Shown piece after piece: positions 21,939 to 29,656 of a stretch of 37,352 nt of DNA (position 1 is the stretch's first letter; the number at the start of each line of letters is the position of its first letter). The position numbers and the translations under genes are program-made. The notes below the pieces were generated by a model that made no database searches, was not told where the DNA came from, and saw only the letters and a program-made list of their open reading frames with translations. The DNA is from Candidatus Yanofskybacteria bacterium RIFCSPHIGHO2_02_FULL_43_17 (lineage in GTDB: Bacteria; Patescibacteriota; Minisyncoccia; 2-02-FULL-40-12; GWA2-44-9). The stretch covers positions 7,202-44,553 of the forward strand of contig MGJU01000005.1 in the NCBI GenBank assembly GCA_001794435.1. Reading direction: 5' to 3'.

Positions 21939-23231
21939 TTATCTCCAACTTGCAAACCATACCCGCGCTTCATATGTTTTTTGAGAAAGAGGAAGGCCGT
22001 AGGATAGGGGCGCGAAGAAAATAAATGCGGCGATGGCGGCAATCACAGTTCCGGCGAAAATTTTGCGGGAATTTTTGCTTTTATCTACAAGATAACAAAG
22101 CATCATAATTGCGAAAATTAGGGCGGTCAGATAATGATACAAGAACATCACCCGCTTAACGCCGATAAAAGGCAGTAGGTTGAGGAAGTATCCACCTAAA
22201 AGGATTGCTAAAACCTTATCCGGCGCTCTTTTCTTAATACTTAATACCAAATACTTAATACTGATTGCGACAGCAATCATAGAAGCCCACCAAATTACAG
22301 GATTGCCGAAGAGGTATATTCTCGCGCTATCTTTTACCCAGTAATATATCGGTCGGATCATAAGCGGCCATGTGTACCATTGGCTTGAATAAGGATGGGT
22401 GGCAGTAAGCCGCTGGTTTGATTTGTACATTTCAATGTTCAGATCCCAGATATTTTTAACCATATTATTTTTTCTGAAGTCAGGTTTCATGAAAGCGTCA
22501 CCGGAGCCGGGGTTTGGCAGAAATGTAAAGTGCAAAGCGAAAGCCAAAAAATAAACAGCCGCTGATATGATAAAATAAGAAGTAAATTTTGAGAAATTAA
22601 CAAAGCTTCTGCCTTTTCTGCCGAAGGCAGACCCGTCTCTGGCGGGAAACCACAATGTATACACTTCAATAAGTATTGGTAACGCGATGAAACTTAGTCC
22701 GACCCATTTTATGGAAACAGCCAGACCGCCGAAAACCGCCATCAGCAGATATCTCTTTTTGAAATATAACAGAAGTGATGCAAAACCAAACAGAAACAGA
22801 AATGAGTCTAGAAGTATGAATCGAGACTGAGTTAAAAGGGCGTTTTCAAAAACAATAAGAAGTCCTCCGGTGAAAGCGGCTATGCGGCTCATTCCAAGTT
22901 CCAGAATAAGCAGATAAACAATGAGAGGCAGCAATAACCCGGCCAAGGCGGGTAAAAACCTCAATACCAGATATTTATTATCCGGGAACTCTTTGCCTAT
23001 TTCCGTAAAACTAAATTCTGGCTTAAAATCAAATAATTTGGCGAATCCGGCTATCATCAATTTTCCCAAAGGCGGATGGATGTCAAAATAGTATTCGCCC
23101 GTATAATATCCTGATACGAATTTCCCGAAGTGGACCTCGTCAAAGACAGTCTCATTGGGATAACCGAAAAAGGCGAAATGCGTGATAATGCTTAAGGCCA
23201 AAATGATTAGAACAGCTGTTTTGTTGGTCAT
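21939..23231 (-). CDS. PMT-family protein O-mannosyltransferase
   Basis: A 430-aa polytopic membrane protein of the GT39/PMT type. It transfers a sugar from a polyprenyl phosphate to Ser/Thr of exported proteins. The luminal catalytic motif is seen as NETVFDEVHFGKFVSGYY with a conserved DE, then DIHPPLGKLM; many hydrophobic segments follow. The start at 23231 (MTNKTAVLIILALS) is chosen because an upstream ATG at 23267 abuts the divergent trxB start. Two DNA repeats lie inside: a heptamer array (22233-22260) and a GC-rich hairpin cluster (22609-22646) that encodes PARDGSAFGRKGRSF in a loop. Confidence 0.85.
   Translation of the reverse strand: MTNKTAVLIILALSIITHFAFFGYPNETVFDEVHFGKFVSGYYTGEYYFDIHPPLGKLMIAGFAKLFDFKPEFSFTEIGKEFPDNKYLVLRFLPALAGLLLPLIVYLLILELGMSRIAAFTGGLLIVFENALLTQSRFILLDSFLFLFGFASLLLYFKKRYLLMAVFGGLAVSIKWVGLSFIALPILIEVYTLWFPARDGSAFGRKGRSFVNFSKFTSYFIISAAVYFLAFALHFTFLPNPGSGDAFMKPDFRKNNMVKNIWDLNIEMYKSNQRLTATHPYSSQWYTWPLMIRPIYYWVKDSARIYLFGNPVIWWASMIAVAISIKYLVLSIKKRAPDKVLAILLGGYFLNLLPFIGVKRVMFLYHYLTALIFAIMMLCYLVDKSKNSRKIFAGTVIAAIAAFIFFAPLSYGLPLSQKTYEARVWFASWR
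22233..22260. repeat. heptamer array inside the PMT gene
   Basis: Four tandem units cttaata, cttaata, ccaaata, cttaata. On the coding strand they encode part of a KYLVLSIKK stretch. Confidence 0.7.
22609..22646. repeat. GC-rich hairpin cluster inside the PMT gene
   Basis: TCTGCC-gaa-GGCAGA (22617-22631) and CCCG/CGGG (22632-22646) form adjacent hairpins, with a CTGCC copy at 22609. They encode the RDGSAFGRKGR insertion-like stretch. Confidence 0.55.
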
Positions 23232-23267
23232 AGGGTTATGATATGATAAACTTAACTCATAATCCAT

Positions 23268-24203
23268 ATGGAAAAGTACGATCTCATTATTATTGGCGGC
23301 TCTGCCGCCGCCACTACGGCGGGTATTTATGCCGCAAGGCGCGGGCTTAACTTTAAAATTATATCCAAAGACTTGGGCGGAGAGGTGGCGACGTCAGGAG
23401 AGATAGGTAATTGGCCCGGAGACGGAATGACCGACGGTATTGCTTTGGCTGATAAGTTTAGAAAACATCTGGAGCAGTATAAGGTTGATATTGAAGAAGG
23501 AGTCGAGGTTGAAAGAGTTCAAAAAGATGAGAGCGGCACACTTCTTGTCAAGACAAAAAATGGCCAGAATTATAACGCAAAGACAGTTATTGTCGCTACC
23601 GGCGTTCATCCGCGGCCATTGAACGTTTCTGGCGAGAGAGAATTCAGAAATAAGGGAGTGAGTTATTGCACTACTTGCGACGGGCCGTTGTTTGGTGGAA
23701 AGATCGTAGCCGTTGTTGGCGGCGGAAATTCAGCCCTGGAGTCGGGTCTTATGCTGGCTGACATTGCTTCGAAGGTGTATGTGATAAATAAGAACCCCGG
23801 ATTCAAGGGGGATGATATGCTGATAGAGAATTTAAAAAAGAAACAAAACGTTGAAATAATATACAATGCCAACACCACCGAGATCGTGGGGGATCAATTC
23901 GTGACAGGCCTTAGATACAATGACAATTCGCCAACTGGCGAAGGCAAGCCTCAGGAACTCAAAATAGACGGCGCCTTTATCCACATAGGCATGATACCCA
24001 ATTCAGAGATCGTTTCAGAAGAAGTTGAGAAAAATAAATTCGGAGAGATAAAAGTCAATGCCAACTGCGAAACGAATATATCCGGTCTCTATGCCGCTGG
24101 AGATGTGACTGATGTACCGTTCAAACAGATAGTAATAGCCGCCGGGCAGGGATGTATAGCAACGCTTTCTGCGGTTCAATATCTAAATAGGCTAAATATC
24201 TGA
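23268..24203 (+). CDS. trxB: thioredoxin reductase
   Basis: A 311-aa flavoprotein that passes electrons from NADPH to thioredoxin or glutaredoxin-like partners. FAD site IIIGGSAAATTAGIYAARR near the N-terminus (the usual GGGPAG is GGSAAA), redox centre CTTCDG (C134 and C137), NADPH site VVGGGNSALE, and the second FAD motif GLYAAGDV with the QIVIAAGQG helix near the end. Starts share a CATATG overlap with an alternative start of the divergent PMT gene. Confidence 0.93.
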   Translation: MEKYDLIIIGGSAAATTAGIYAARRGLNFKIISKDLGGEVATSGEIGNWPGDGMTDGIALADKFRKHLEQYKVDIEEGVEVERVQKDESGTLLVKTKNGQNYNAKTVIVATGVHPRPLNVSGEREFRNKGVSYCTTCDGPLFGGKIVAVVGGGNSALESGLMLADIASKVYVINKNPGFKGDDMLIENLKKKQNVEIIYNANTTEIVGDQFVTGLRYNDNSPTGEGKPQELKIDGAFIHIGMIPNSEIVSEEVEKNKFGEIKVNANCETNISGLYAAGDVTDVPFKQIVIAAGQGCIATLSAVQYLNRLNI

Positions 24204-24213
24204 CCCAACAAAA

Positions 24214-24654
24214 ATGAAAATTTATCTTGCCACTGATCATCGCGGTTTTGAATTGAAAGAAAAAATAAAAGGGTGGTTGAAGGAGCGGGGATATGAGTAC
24301 GAGGATATGGGCGCTTTTGAGTTTGATAAAGATGACGATTACCCCGACTTTATTTCAAAAGCGGCGGAAAAAGTGTCCCAAGATCCGGATAATTCAAGAG
24401 CAATAATTCTTGGCGGTTCAGGACAAGGGGAGGCAATGGTGGCCAATAGGTATAAAGGAGTTAGGGCGGCGGTTTATTATGGCGGAAGTGCCGATTGGGT
24501 GGTTAAAACCACCAGAGAGCATAATAATTCTAATGTTTTGTCTTTAGGCACTTCTTTTCTAGCCGATGATGAGGCTAAAAAAATGATCAAGCTTTGGCTA
24601 GATACGCCCTTTTCAGGAGAAGAAAGACACAAAAGACGCCTTTCAAAATTCTAA
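24214..24654 (+). CDS. rpiB: ribose-5-phosphate isomerase B
   Basis: A 146-aa RpiB, which interconverts ribose 5-phosphate and ribulose 5-phosphate. Begins ATDHRGFELKEKIKGWL, the RpiB N-terminal motif. The active-site loop is GGSGQGEAMVANR (67-79): the classic catalytic Cys is absent and a Glu (E73) is present, as in the mycobacterial-type enzymes that use a Glu base. Together with rpe (26552) and the PfkB kinase it forms a pentose-phosphate block. Confidence 0.9.
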   Translation: MKIYLATDHRGFELKEKIKGWLKERGYEYEDMGAFEFDKDDDYPDFISKAAEKVSQDPDNSRAIILGGSGQGEAMVANRYKGVRAAVYYGGSADWVVKTTREHNNSNVLSLGTSFLADDEAKKMIKLWLDTPFSGEERHKRRLSKF

Positions 24655-24656
24655 TT

Positions 24657-24676
24657 AAAAAGGGGCTCATTGCCCC
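24657..24676 (-). terminator. minus-strand terminator with the stop codon in its loop
   Basis: On the minus strand GGGGC-aatga-GCCCC is followed by TTTTTAATTAG. The loop holds the TGA stop (24669-24667) of the microprotein gene. Confidence 0.75.
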
Positions 24677-24798
24677 CCGCCCAGTTTTAAAGCCTGATTC
24701 ATATAAACTGTGCCTATCCACAAGGCCAGAAGAACTTCTAAACCAGAAATAACCAGCCCAATCGGTAGAGATATGGCCCACGTTTTCCAGTTGGACAT
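24667..24798 (-). CDS. 43-aa single-pass membrane microprotein
   Basis: An ORF too short for usual gene calls: MSNWKTWAISLPIG then a hydrophobic helix (about residues 8-30, LVISGLEVLLALWIGTV) and a tail NQALKLGGGQ. Supported by a GGAG 8 bases before the ATG and by a dedicated terminator whose loop contains its stop codon. It lies antisense between rpiB and the FAD oxidase gene. Function is unknown. Confidence 0.6.
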   Translation of the reverse strand: MSNWKTWAISLPIGLVISGLEVLLALWIGTVYMNQALKLGGGQ

Positions 24799-24833
24799 TT
24801 TTTCTCCAAAAGAACTACTGATTTAAAACTAAC

Positions 24834-26549
24834 ATGACGGTAATTCCAAATCAACTAAGGGAAATTGTAAAAGGCGAAATCGTTACGGATGATAATACAT
24901 TGAAAGCATATGGTCGTGATGCCAGTATTTTTGAAGTAAAACCAGAGATGGTGGTGAAGCCGAAAGACATCGATGATATAAAAAATCTGGTCAAATTCAT
25001 CTCTGGCCGTAAATCATCCGATCCCAGCCTTTCACTAACTGCCCGAGCCGGCGGTTCCGATATGTCCGGTGGGCCGTTGAACGAGTCCGTTATTTTGGAT
25101 TTCACAGCGCACATGAACAGAGTATTGGGGGTAAAAGAGATTCCGCCGCTCGGTGGATATGCGATTGTTGAGCCGGGTGTTTTTTACAGGAATTTTGAAA
25201 AAGAAACTCTAAAGAAGAGCTTGCTCCTTCCTTCATATCCAGCTTCCCGCGAGCTCTGTACCGTCGGCGGTATGGTGGCTAATAATTCCGGCGGTGAAAA
25301 ATCGTTGCGCTACGGAAAAACGGATGAGTATGTTGAAGAACTTAATGTTGTTTTAAGCGACGGCAACGAGTATGTCTTTAAGCCTCTGACTTATAATGAA
25401 TTGGAACAAAAAAAGTTCCAGGAAAATCTTGAAGGGAAAATATATCGCGAGACGTATGATTTGTTAGAGAAGAATCGCGAAATTATTCAGCGGGCGAAAC
25501 CGAATGTGTCCAAGAACTCTGCCGGTTATGCTTTGTGGGATGTGTGGGACAATAACAAATTTGATTTAACCAAGCTTATCGTCGGTTCGCAGGGAACTTT
25601 GGGTATTATAACCAAGATAAAATTCCGGCTTATCAAACCGGCAGAATATTCTAAACTCCTAATTATATTTATTAAAGATTTGAACAAAATAGGTGATTTA
25701 GTGATTTATTTGAACAAATATGGTCCGGAAAGCATGGAGTCATATGACGATAATACTCTGAAGTTGGTTTTTAAAATATTTCCCGAATTGGTTAAAAAAA
25801 TAGGTATTGGAGTTTTATTCAGGTTTATTCCCGATGTCTGGGCTATTATGACCGGAGGCGTCCCTAAACTTGTAATTCTGGCAGAGTTTACCCCGCACCA
25901 AACTGATCCGCTGACCGTCATTAAGAAAAGAGGCGGGTTTGGTGCGGGGCAGGCCGGAGAAAGTGAAAGTGATTTAAAGCTGAGAGTGCAAAAAATAAAA
26001 AAGGAAATCGAGTCAAAATTTAAAGTCAGAACAAGAATTGCCGAAGATTCTGTCGATATCCAGAAATATTGGACCATAAGGCGGGAAAGTTTCAATTTGC
26101 TTAGAAAACATGTAAGGGGCAGGAAGACCGCTCCGTTCATTGATGATATTATCGTCAGGCCCGAACATTTGCCGAAATTCCTACCCGAACTTAATGAAAT
26201 ATTAGACGAGTATAAAGACCATATGATCTATACCGTAGCCGGTCATCCGGGGGATGGCAATTTTCACATTATTCCGCTGATGAACCTTTCAGACGAAAGA
26301 TCGAGAAATATAATCCCGGAATTGTCAGCCAGGGTTTATGATCTGGTTATCAAATACGGCGGCTCGATAACGGCTGAACACAACGACGGTTTAATAAGAA
26401 CGCCCTATCTTGAAAAAATGTACGGCAGAGAAATCTGCGGGTTATTTGCGAAAGTGAAAGAAATTTTTGACCCGATGAATATTTTTAATCCCAACAAAAA
26501 AGTCGGAGCTGACATGGGATATGCAATGAAACACATTAAAACCAATTGA
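24834..26549 (+). CDS. FAD-linked oxidase (GlcD/D-lactate dehydrogenase-like)
   Basis: A 571-aa flavoprotein of the FAD_binding_4 plus FAD-oxidase C type. The FAD domain shows a GGSDMSGGPLNESVILDFT-like segment and a GGMVANNSGGEKSLRYGKT motif; C-terminal motifs are GHPGDGNFH and an EHNDGLIRTPYLEKMYG stretch. Such enzymes oxidise 2-hydroxy acids such as glycolate or D-lactate. Residues about 365-381 (DPLTVIKKRGGFGAGQAG) come from a palindromic repeat also found in uppP. No iron-sulfur partner gene is adjacent. Confidence 0.85.
   Translation: MTVIPNQLREIVKGEIVTDDNTLKAYGRDASIFEVKPEMVVKPKDIDDIKNLVKFISGRKSSDPSLSLTARAGGSDMSGGPLNESVILDFTAHMNRVLGVKEIPPLGGYAIVEPGVFYRNFEKETLKKSLLLPSYPASRELCTVGGMVANNSGGEKSLRYGKTDEYVEELNVVLSDGNEYVFKPLTYNELEQKKFQENLEGKIYRETYDLLEKNREIIQRAKPNVSKNSAGYALWDVWDNNKFDLTKLIVGSQGTLGIITKIKFRLIKPAEYSKLLIIFIKDLNKIGDLVIYLNKYGPESMESYDDNTLKLVFKIFPELVKKIGIGVLFRFIPDVWAIMTGGVPKLVILAEFTPHQTDPLTVIKKRGGFGAGQAGESESDLKLRVQKIKKEIESKFKVRTRIAEDSVDIQKYWTIRRESFNLLRKHVRGRKTAPFIDDIIVRPEHLPKFLPELNEILDEYKDHMIYTVAGHPGDGNFHIIPLMNLSDERSRNIIPELSARVYDLVIKYGGSITAEHNDGLIRTPYLEKMYGREICGLFAKVKEIFDPMNIFNPNKKVGADMGYAMKHIKTN
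25891..25954. repeat. coding palindromic element inside the FAD oxidase gene
   Basis: Arms CCCCGCACCAAAC (25891-25903) and GTTTGGTGCGGGG (25937-25949) are perfect inverted repeats, followed by CAGGC. The interior CCGCTGACCGTCATT... AGAAAAGAGGCGG is nearly the same as in the uppP element. The frame stays open. Confidence 0.85.
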
Positions 26550-26551
26550 TC

Positions 26552-27190
26552 ATGATTCAAATAGTCCCCTCGATACTTACAAATTCGTCTGAAGAGTTTG
26601 AGAAAATGATGCATTTGATAGAACCACATTTTTCAAGCGTCCACTTGGATATTGCCGACGGCGTTTTTGTGCCCAATACAACCATAAAAGGCATAGATGA
26701 ACTGGAGAAGACGCGTACGCCGCTTAAGATGGCCGTTCATTTGATGGTCTGGGAACCGGAGAATACTCTTGAAACATGGCTAAATACTGGGGTTGAGACG
26801 CTTATCTTTCACATAGAATCAACTGGAAAAATGGACGAATTGATAATTAAAACCAGAGAAAAGGGAAAAAGGGTTGGCATTGCCATAAACCCCGACACTT
26901 CTTCAGAAGCGGTCGGCCCCTTCGTAAATAAAATCGATTTTGTCCACTTTATGACCGTTAACCCCGGATTTTATGGGAGCGAGTTCAAAGAAGAAGTTTT
27001 GGGTAAAATAAAGGACTTCAGTCAACAGTATCCCGATATTGAAATATGGGTGGATGGAGGCATTGATTTAACCACAGCAAAAAAGGTTGTTGAGTCGGGG
27101 GCGGACGTTTTAATTGTTGGCAGCTATTTTTTTAAGCAAAGCCAAGATTTTGGCGAAGCGCTTGAGAATATGAAAAAAGTGGTCTCATAG
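26552..27190 (+). CDS. rpe: ribulose-phosphate 3-epimerase family protein
   Basis: A 212-aa TIM-barrel protein. Seen: IVPSIL at the N-terminus, HLDIADGVFVPN with the metal-binding HxD, HLMVWEP, the phosphate loop MTVNPGFYGSEF and WVDGGI followed by GSYFF. It interconverts ribulose 5-phosphate and xylulose 5-phosphate. The start ATG (26552) follows the oxidase stop by two bases, so the two are co-transcribed. A TTG four codons earlier is disfavoured. Confidence 0.85.
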   Translation: MIQIVPSILTNSSEEFEKMMHLIEPHFSSVHLDIADGVFVPNTTIKGIDELEKTRTPLKMAVHLMVWEPENTLETWLNTGVETLIFHIESTGKMDELIIKTREKGKRVGIAINPDTSSEAVGPFVNKIDFVHFMTVNPGFYGSEFKEEVLGKIKDFSQQYPDIEIWVDGGIDLTTAKKVVESGADVLIVGSYFFKQSQDFGEALENMKKVVS

Positions 27191-27192
27191 TG

Positions 27193-27198
27193 TATACT
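27193..27198 (+). promoter_or_regulatory. -10 box for a leaderless PfkB kinase mRNA
   Basis: TGTATACT ends 8 nt before the ATG at 27207. Confidence 0.5.
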
Positions 27199-27206
27199 TT
27201 TAATAT

Positions 27207-28232
27207 ATGTTTCAAAAAAACAAGTTCGATATTATAACCATAGGCTCAGCCACGAGGGATATTTTTATGAAGAGCGAGCAGTTCAAGATAGTGGAAGATA
27301 AGAGTTTTGCCACCGGGCAGGGGGAGTGCTTTGCGCTTGGTTCGAAGATAGAAATAAAGGACATAGTGTTTGCATCAGGAGGAGGCGGTACCAATACGGC
27401 GGTTACATTTGCCAGACAGGGTCTTAAAACCGCTTGTGTCGGCGCGATAGGCGATGATTTCAACGGTAAAGATATTCTTGACGAATTAAGTCGCGAAGGA
27501 GTAAGTGTCGACCATTTTCAGATCAATAAGGACGGTCATACCGCATACTCTGTTATTCTTGTCCACGAAAGCGGGGAAAGGACGATCTTGTCCTACAAAG
27601 GCGAGGGGCAGAATTTTGATGTTAAACAGATACCGTTCGATAAATTCAAAACAAAGTGGCTGTTTCTGGATAGCTTGGGTGGGCACTATGATCTGCTGGA
27701 AACGGCGGTGAACTGGGCCGTTAAAAACGGCGTAAAACTGGCAACTGATCCGGGCGGTAAAGAACTTGATCACGGTCTAGAAAAACTAAGACCCCTTCTC
27801 AAGCACTTTTCTATCGTTAAAATGAATCAAGAAGAGGCGGCTAAACTGACTGGGATTGATTATAAAAACGAAAGTGAGATTTTTAAATTTATGGACGAAA
27901 TTGTGGATGGGATTTTTTTGATGTCAAAAGGCCCAGACGGGGTAGTGGCGTCGGACGGCAAGAATATTTACAGAGCCGGAGTTCCTGATTCGCCGGTGGT
28001 TGAAAGAACCGGAGCGGGGGATGCGTTTGCTTCAGGATTTGTTTCACAAATCCTGACAGCGACAAGTAACAAGCGACAAGCGACAAGCGATGATATTGTG
28101 AAAGCAATACAATTTGCCACAGCCAATGCTTCATCGGTGGTGGCGCAATATGGAGCAAAAGCGGGGATACTTAAGAAAGGCGACTGGGGCCCATGGAAAT
28201 TAATTGATGTAGAAATTTCTACTATCAACTGA
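27207..28232 (+). CDS. PfkB-family carbohydrate kinase
   Basis: A 341-aa ribokinase-fold kinase. It has the GGGGTNTAVTFARQGL substrate-binding motif near the N-terminus, a GPDGVVASDG segment, and the signature ERTGAGDAFASGFV, with the catalytic Asp in GAGD. The family phosphorylates sugars such as ribose, fructose phosphate or tagatose phosphate. The substrate is not clear. Residues after ASGFVSQIL (TATSNKRQATSD) are encoded by a heptamer array, probably a surface-loop insertion. Confidence 0.85.
   Translation: MFQKNKFDIITIGSATRDIFMKSEQFKIVEDKSFATGQGECFALGSKIEIKDIVFASGGGGTNTAVTFARQGLKTACVGAIGDDFNGKDILDELSREGVSVDHFQINKDGHTAYSVILVHESGERTILSYKGEGQNFDVKQIPFDKFKTKWLFLDSLGGHYDLLETAVNWAVKNGVKLATDPGGKELDHGLEKLRPLLKHFSIVKMNQEEAAKLTGIDYKNESEIFKFMDEIVDGIFLMSKGPDGVVASDGKNIYRAGVPDSPVVERTGAGDAFASGFVSQILTATSNKRQATSDDIVKAIQFATANASSVVAQYGAKAGILKKGDWGPWKLIDVEISTIN
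28054..28088. repeat. heptamer array inside the PfkB gene
   Basis: Five units: tgacagc, gacaagt, aacaagc, gacaagc, gacaagc. They encode an extra ATSNKRQATS stretch after the catalytic GAGD motif. Confidence 0.7.
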
Positions 28233-28350
28233 TTTCTAAACTAAAAACTAAAATTGAAAAATGAAAAACGACAGCGTAAAACTAAAAACTGAATTAGTTC
28301 TCCCGGTTTTGACTTTTTAGTTGTCGGTTTTAGATTTTCATTTTTATTTT
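28231..28350. repeat. inverted heptamer-like array between pfkB and the 28357 gene
   Basis: Left half carries CTAAAAA/TGAAAAA units; right half carries their reverse complements (TTTTTAG, TTTTAGA, TTTTCAT). A partly shared core (CGACAGC against GTTGTCG) lies between. The layout resembles arrays A, C and the one at 35642. Confidence 0.5.
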
Positions 28351-28356
28351 TTAATT

Positions 28357-29616
28357 ATGAAAGATTCATATAACAAACTTGCCCGCATATTGAGAGTTTC
28401 TCCGGAGCTTCTTTTGAATTTGGACCAGAAAATGTCAGCAATAAGCGGACAAGAGGGGGTAATAGAAGACATAGCCAACCAAAACGACATACTTGTTTCT
28501 CGAACCTTGACCGAATTGGGGCTAAGCAGGGAATCGAAGGCCGAGGAAGTATACAACGCGCTGGTTCACCGCCTTATTTATCTTGACCAACAACTTTACG
28601 AGGCGCTTGATAAGCCGGACCTTGCTCAAATGTCGGTTGCTTGCGGAAAGTTATGCGAAATGGCCTTTCAGGTTTTTACTCCTCCAAGAGGGCTGTTTAT
28701 TAAGAGAGAGAAGGTTGCTGATCTGCTGGATAAACACAAACCAGACAATCTTCTTAATCATTTTGGTTATGCCACTACGCAGGAGCTTATAGAAAAAGAA
28801 GGGTTTGCTTCCGTGGTCAGCGCTCTTCGTTTTACGCAAAGCAATGAATGGATGCACAAATTCTTCGAAGAGTCATACGGTTCTTTGACTGTCGATGATT
28901 TTGAAGAAAGAAGCGTCGAGCTGATAGTGCTTGACCAAAAATGGCTTTCGGTGGCGGAGAAATTCTTGGAGAAAAAATACCACAATATCAGCCACCTTAA
29001 AGAATACGGCATCATTTTTGTTATTCCTCTCCCGATAGATACTCCTGGGGAAACGATGCGCATGTTTACGCTTATTCTCCACTATCTTCACGAGGTGCCC
29101 TTCTATTCAGCGCTGTTTAGAAAATTTATGGAAAACGAGGACTTCATTTCCAAACTTCAGTCGCTTTTGCGTGGCGATGTTTCCGAGGAGAAAATGCCGG
29201 ACGGAGGAAGGCTTGTCTGGCGGGTTGTTCAAAGATATTTGGCAAAAGACGACGAGTCAGATTTTCGTCTTGTTGAGCCGCATTTAAATCCAGAAGCAGA
29301 GCATTGGTTCAGGGCCGAGGAGGATCTGGGTCGTTTATCAAGGATGCTTGGAAAGAATGAGGGCCGGTTGAATCTTGGTTATTGGACAGGCCTCGATTTT
29401 GTGGGAGACTTTTTTAAAGACGAAAAAGGTGATGAAAAACTCATAAGTTTTGACTTGATAGATCTTATAATGTCGGTTGTCAAAAAAGGAGAGATCAAGT
29501 ATCTCTATCATCAGCAGGAAGCGTTATGGAACAAAATATTCTCCGAATACATGGGACGGGAAAGAATGAACAGGCTAGTCGAAGAAAATATAATAAAAGG
29601 ATTTATTGAATTATAG
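28357..29616 (+). CDS. conserved hypothetical protein within the sugar-phosphate cluster
   Basis: A 419-aa soluble, mostly helical protein with no signal or membrane segment. No catalytic motif is obvious. It is rich in Leu, Glu and Lys, with an aromatic stretch YWTGLDFVGDFF near residue 345. The start at 28357 (MKDSYNKLARI) is preferred over 28321, which lies in the repeat. It lies between the PfkB kinase and the aldolase. A link to sugar metabolism is inferred from position only. Confidence 0.6.
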   Translation: MKDSYNKLARILRVSPELLLNLDQKMSAISGQEGVIEDIANQNDILVSRTLTELGLSRESKAEEVYNALVHRLIYLDQQLYEALDKPDLAQMSVACGKLCEMAFQVFTPPRGLFIKREKVADLLDKHKPDNLLNHFGYATTQELIEKEGFASVVSALRFTQSNEWMHKFFEESYGSLTVDDFEERSVELIVLDQKWLSVAEKFLEKKYHNISHLKEYGIIFVIPLPIDTPGETMRMFTLILHYLHEVPFYSALFRKFMENEDFISKLQSLLRGDVSEEKMPDGGRLVWRVVQRYLAKDDESDFRLVEPHLNPEAEHWFRAEEDLGRLSRMLGKNEGRLNLGYWTGLDFVGDFFKDEKGDEKLISFDLIDLIMSVVKKGEIKYLYHQQEALWNKIFSEYMGRERMNRLVEENIIKGFIEL

Positions 29617-29656
29617 TTATTAAATATTTTTTGACTAACTCTAATTCTTATAAACA

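Noticed and set aside
23232..23267. Start of PMT at 23267
   Set aside because: It abuts the divergent trxB start (shared CATATG), leaving no promoter room; 23231 is a better start.
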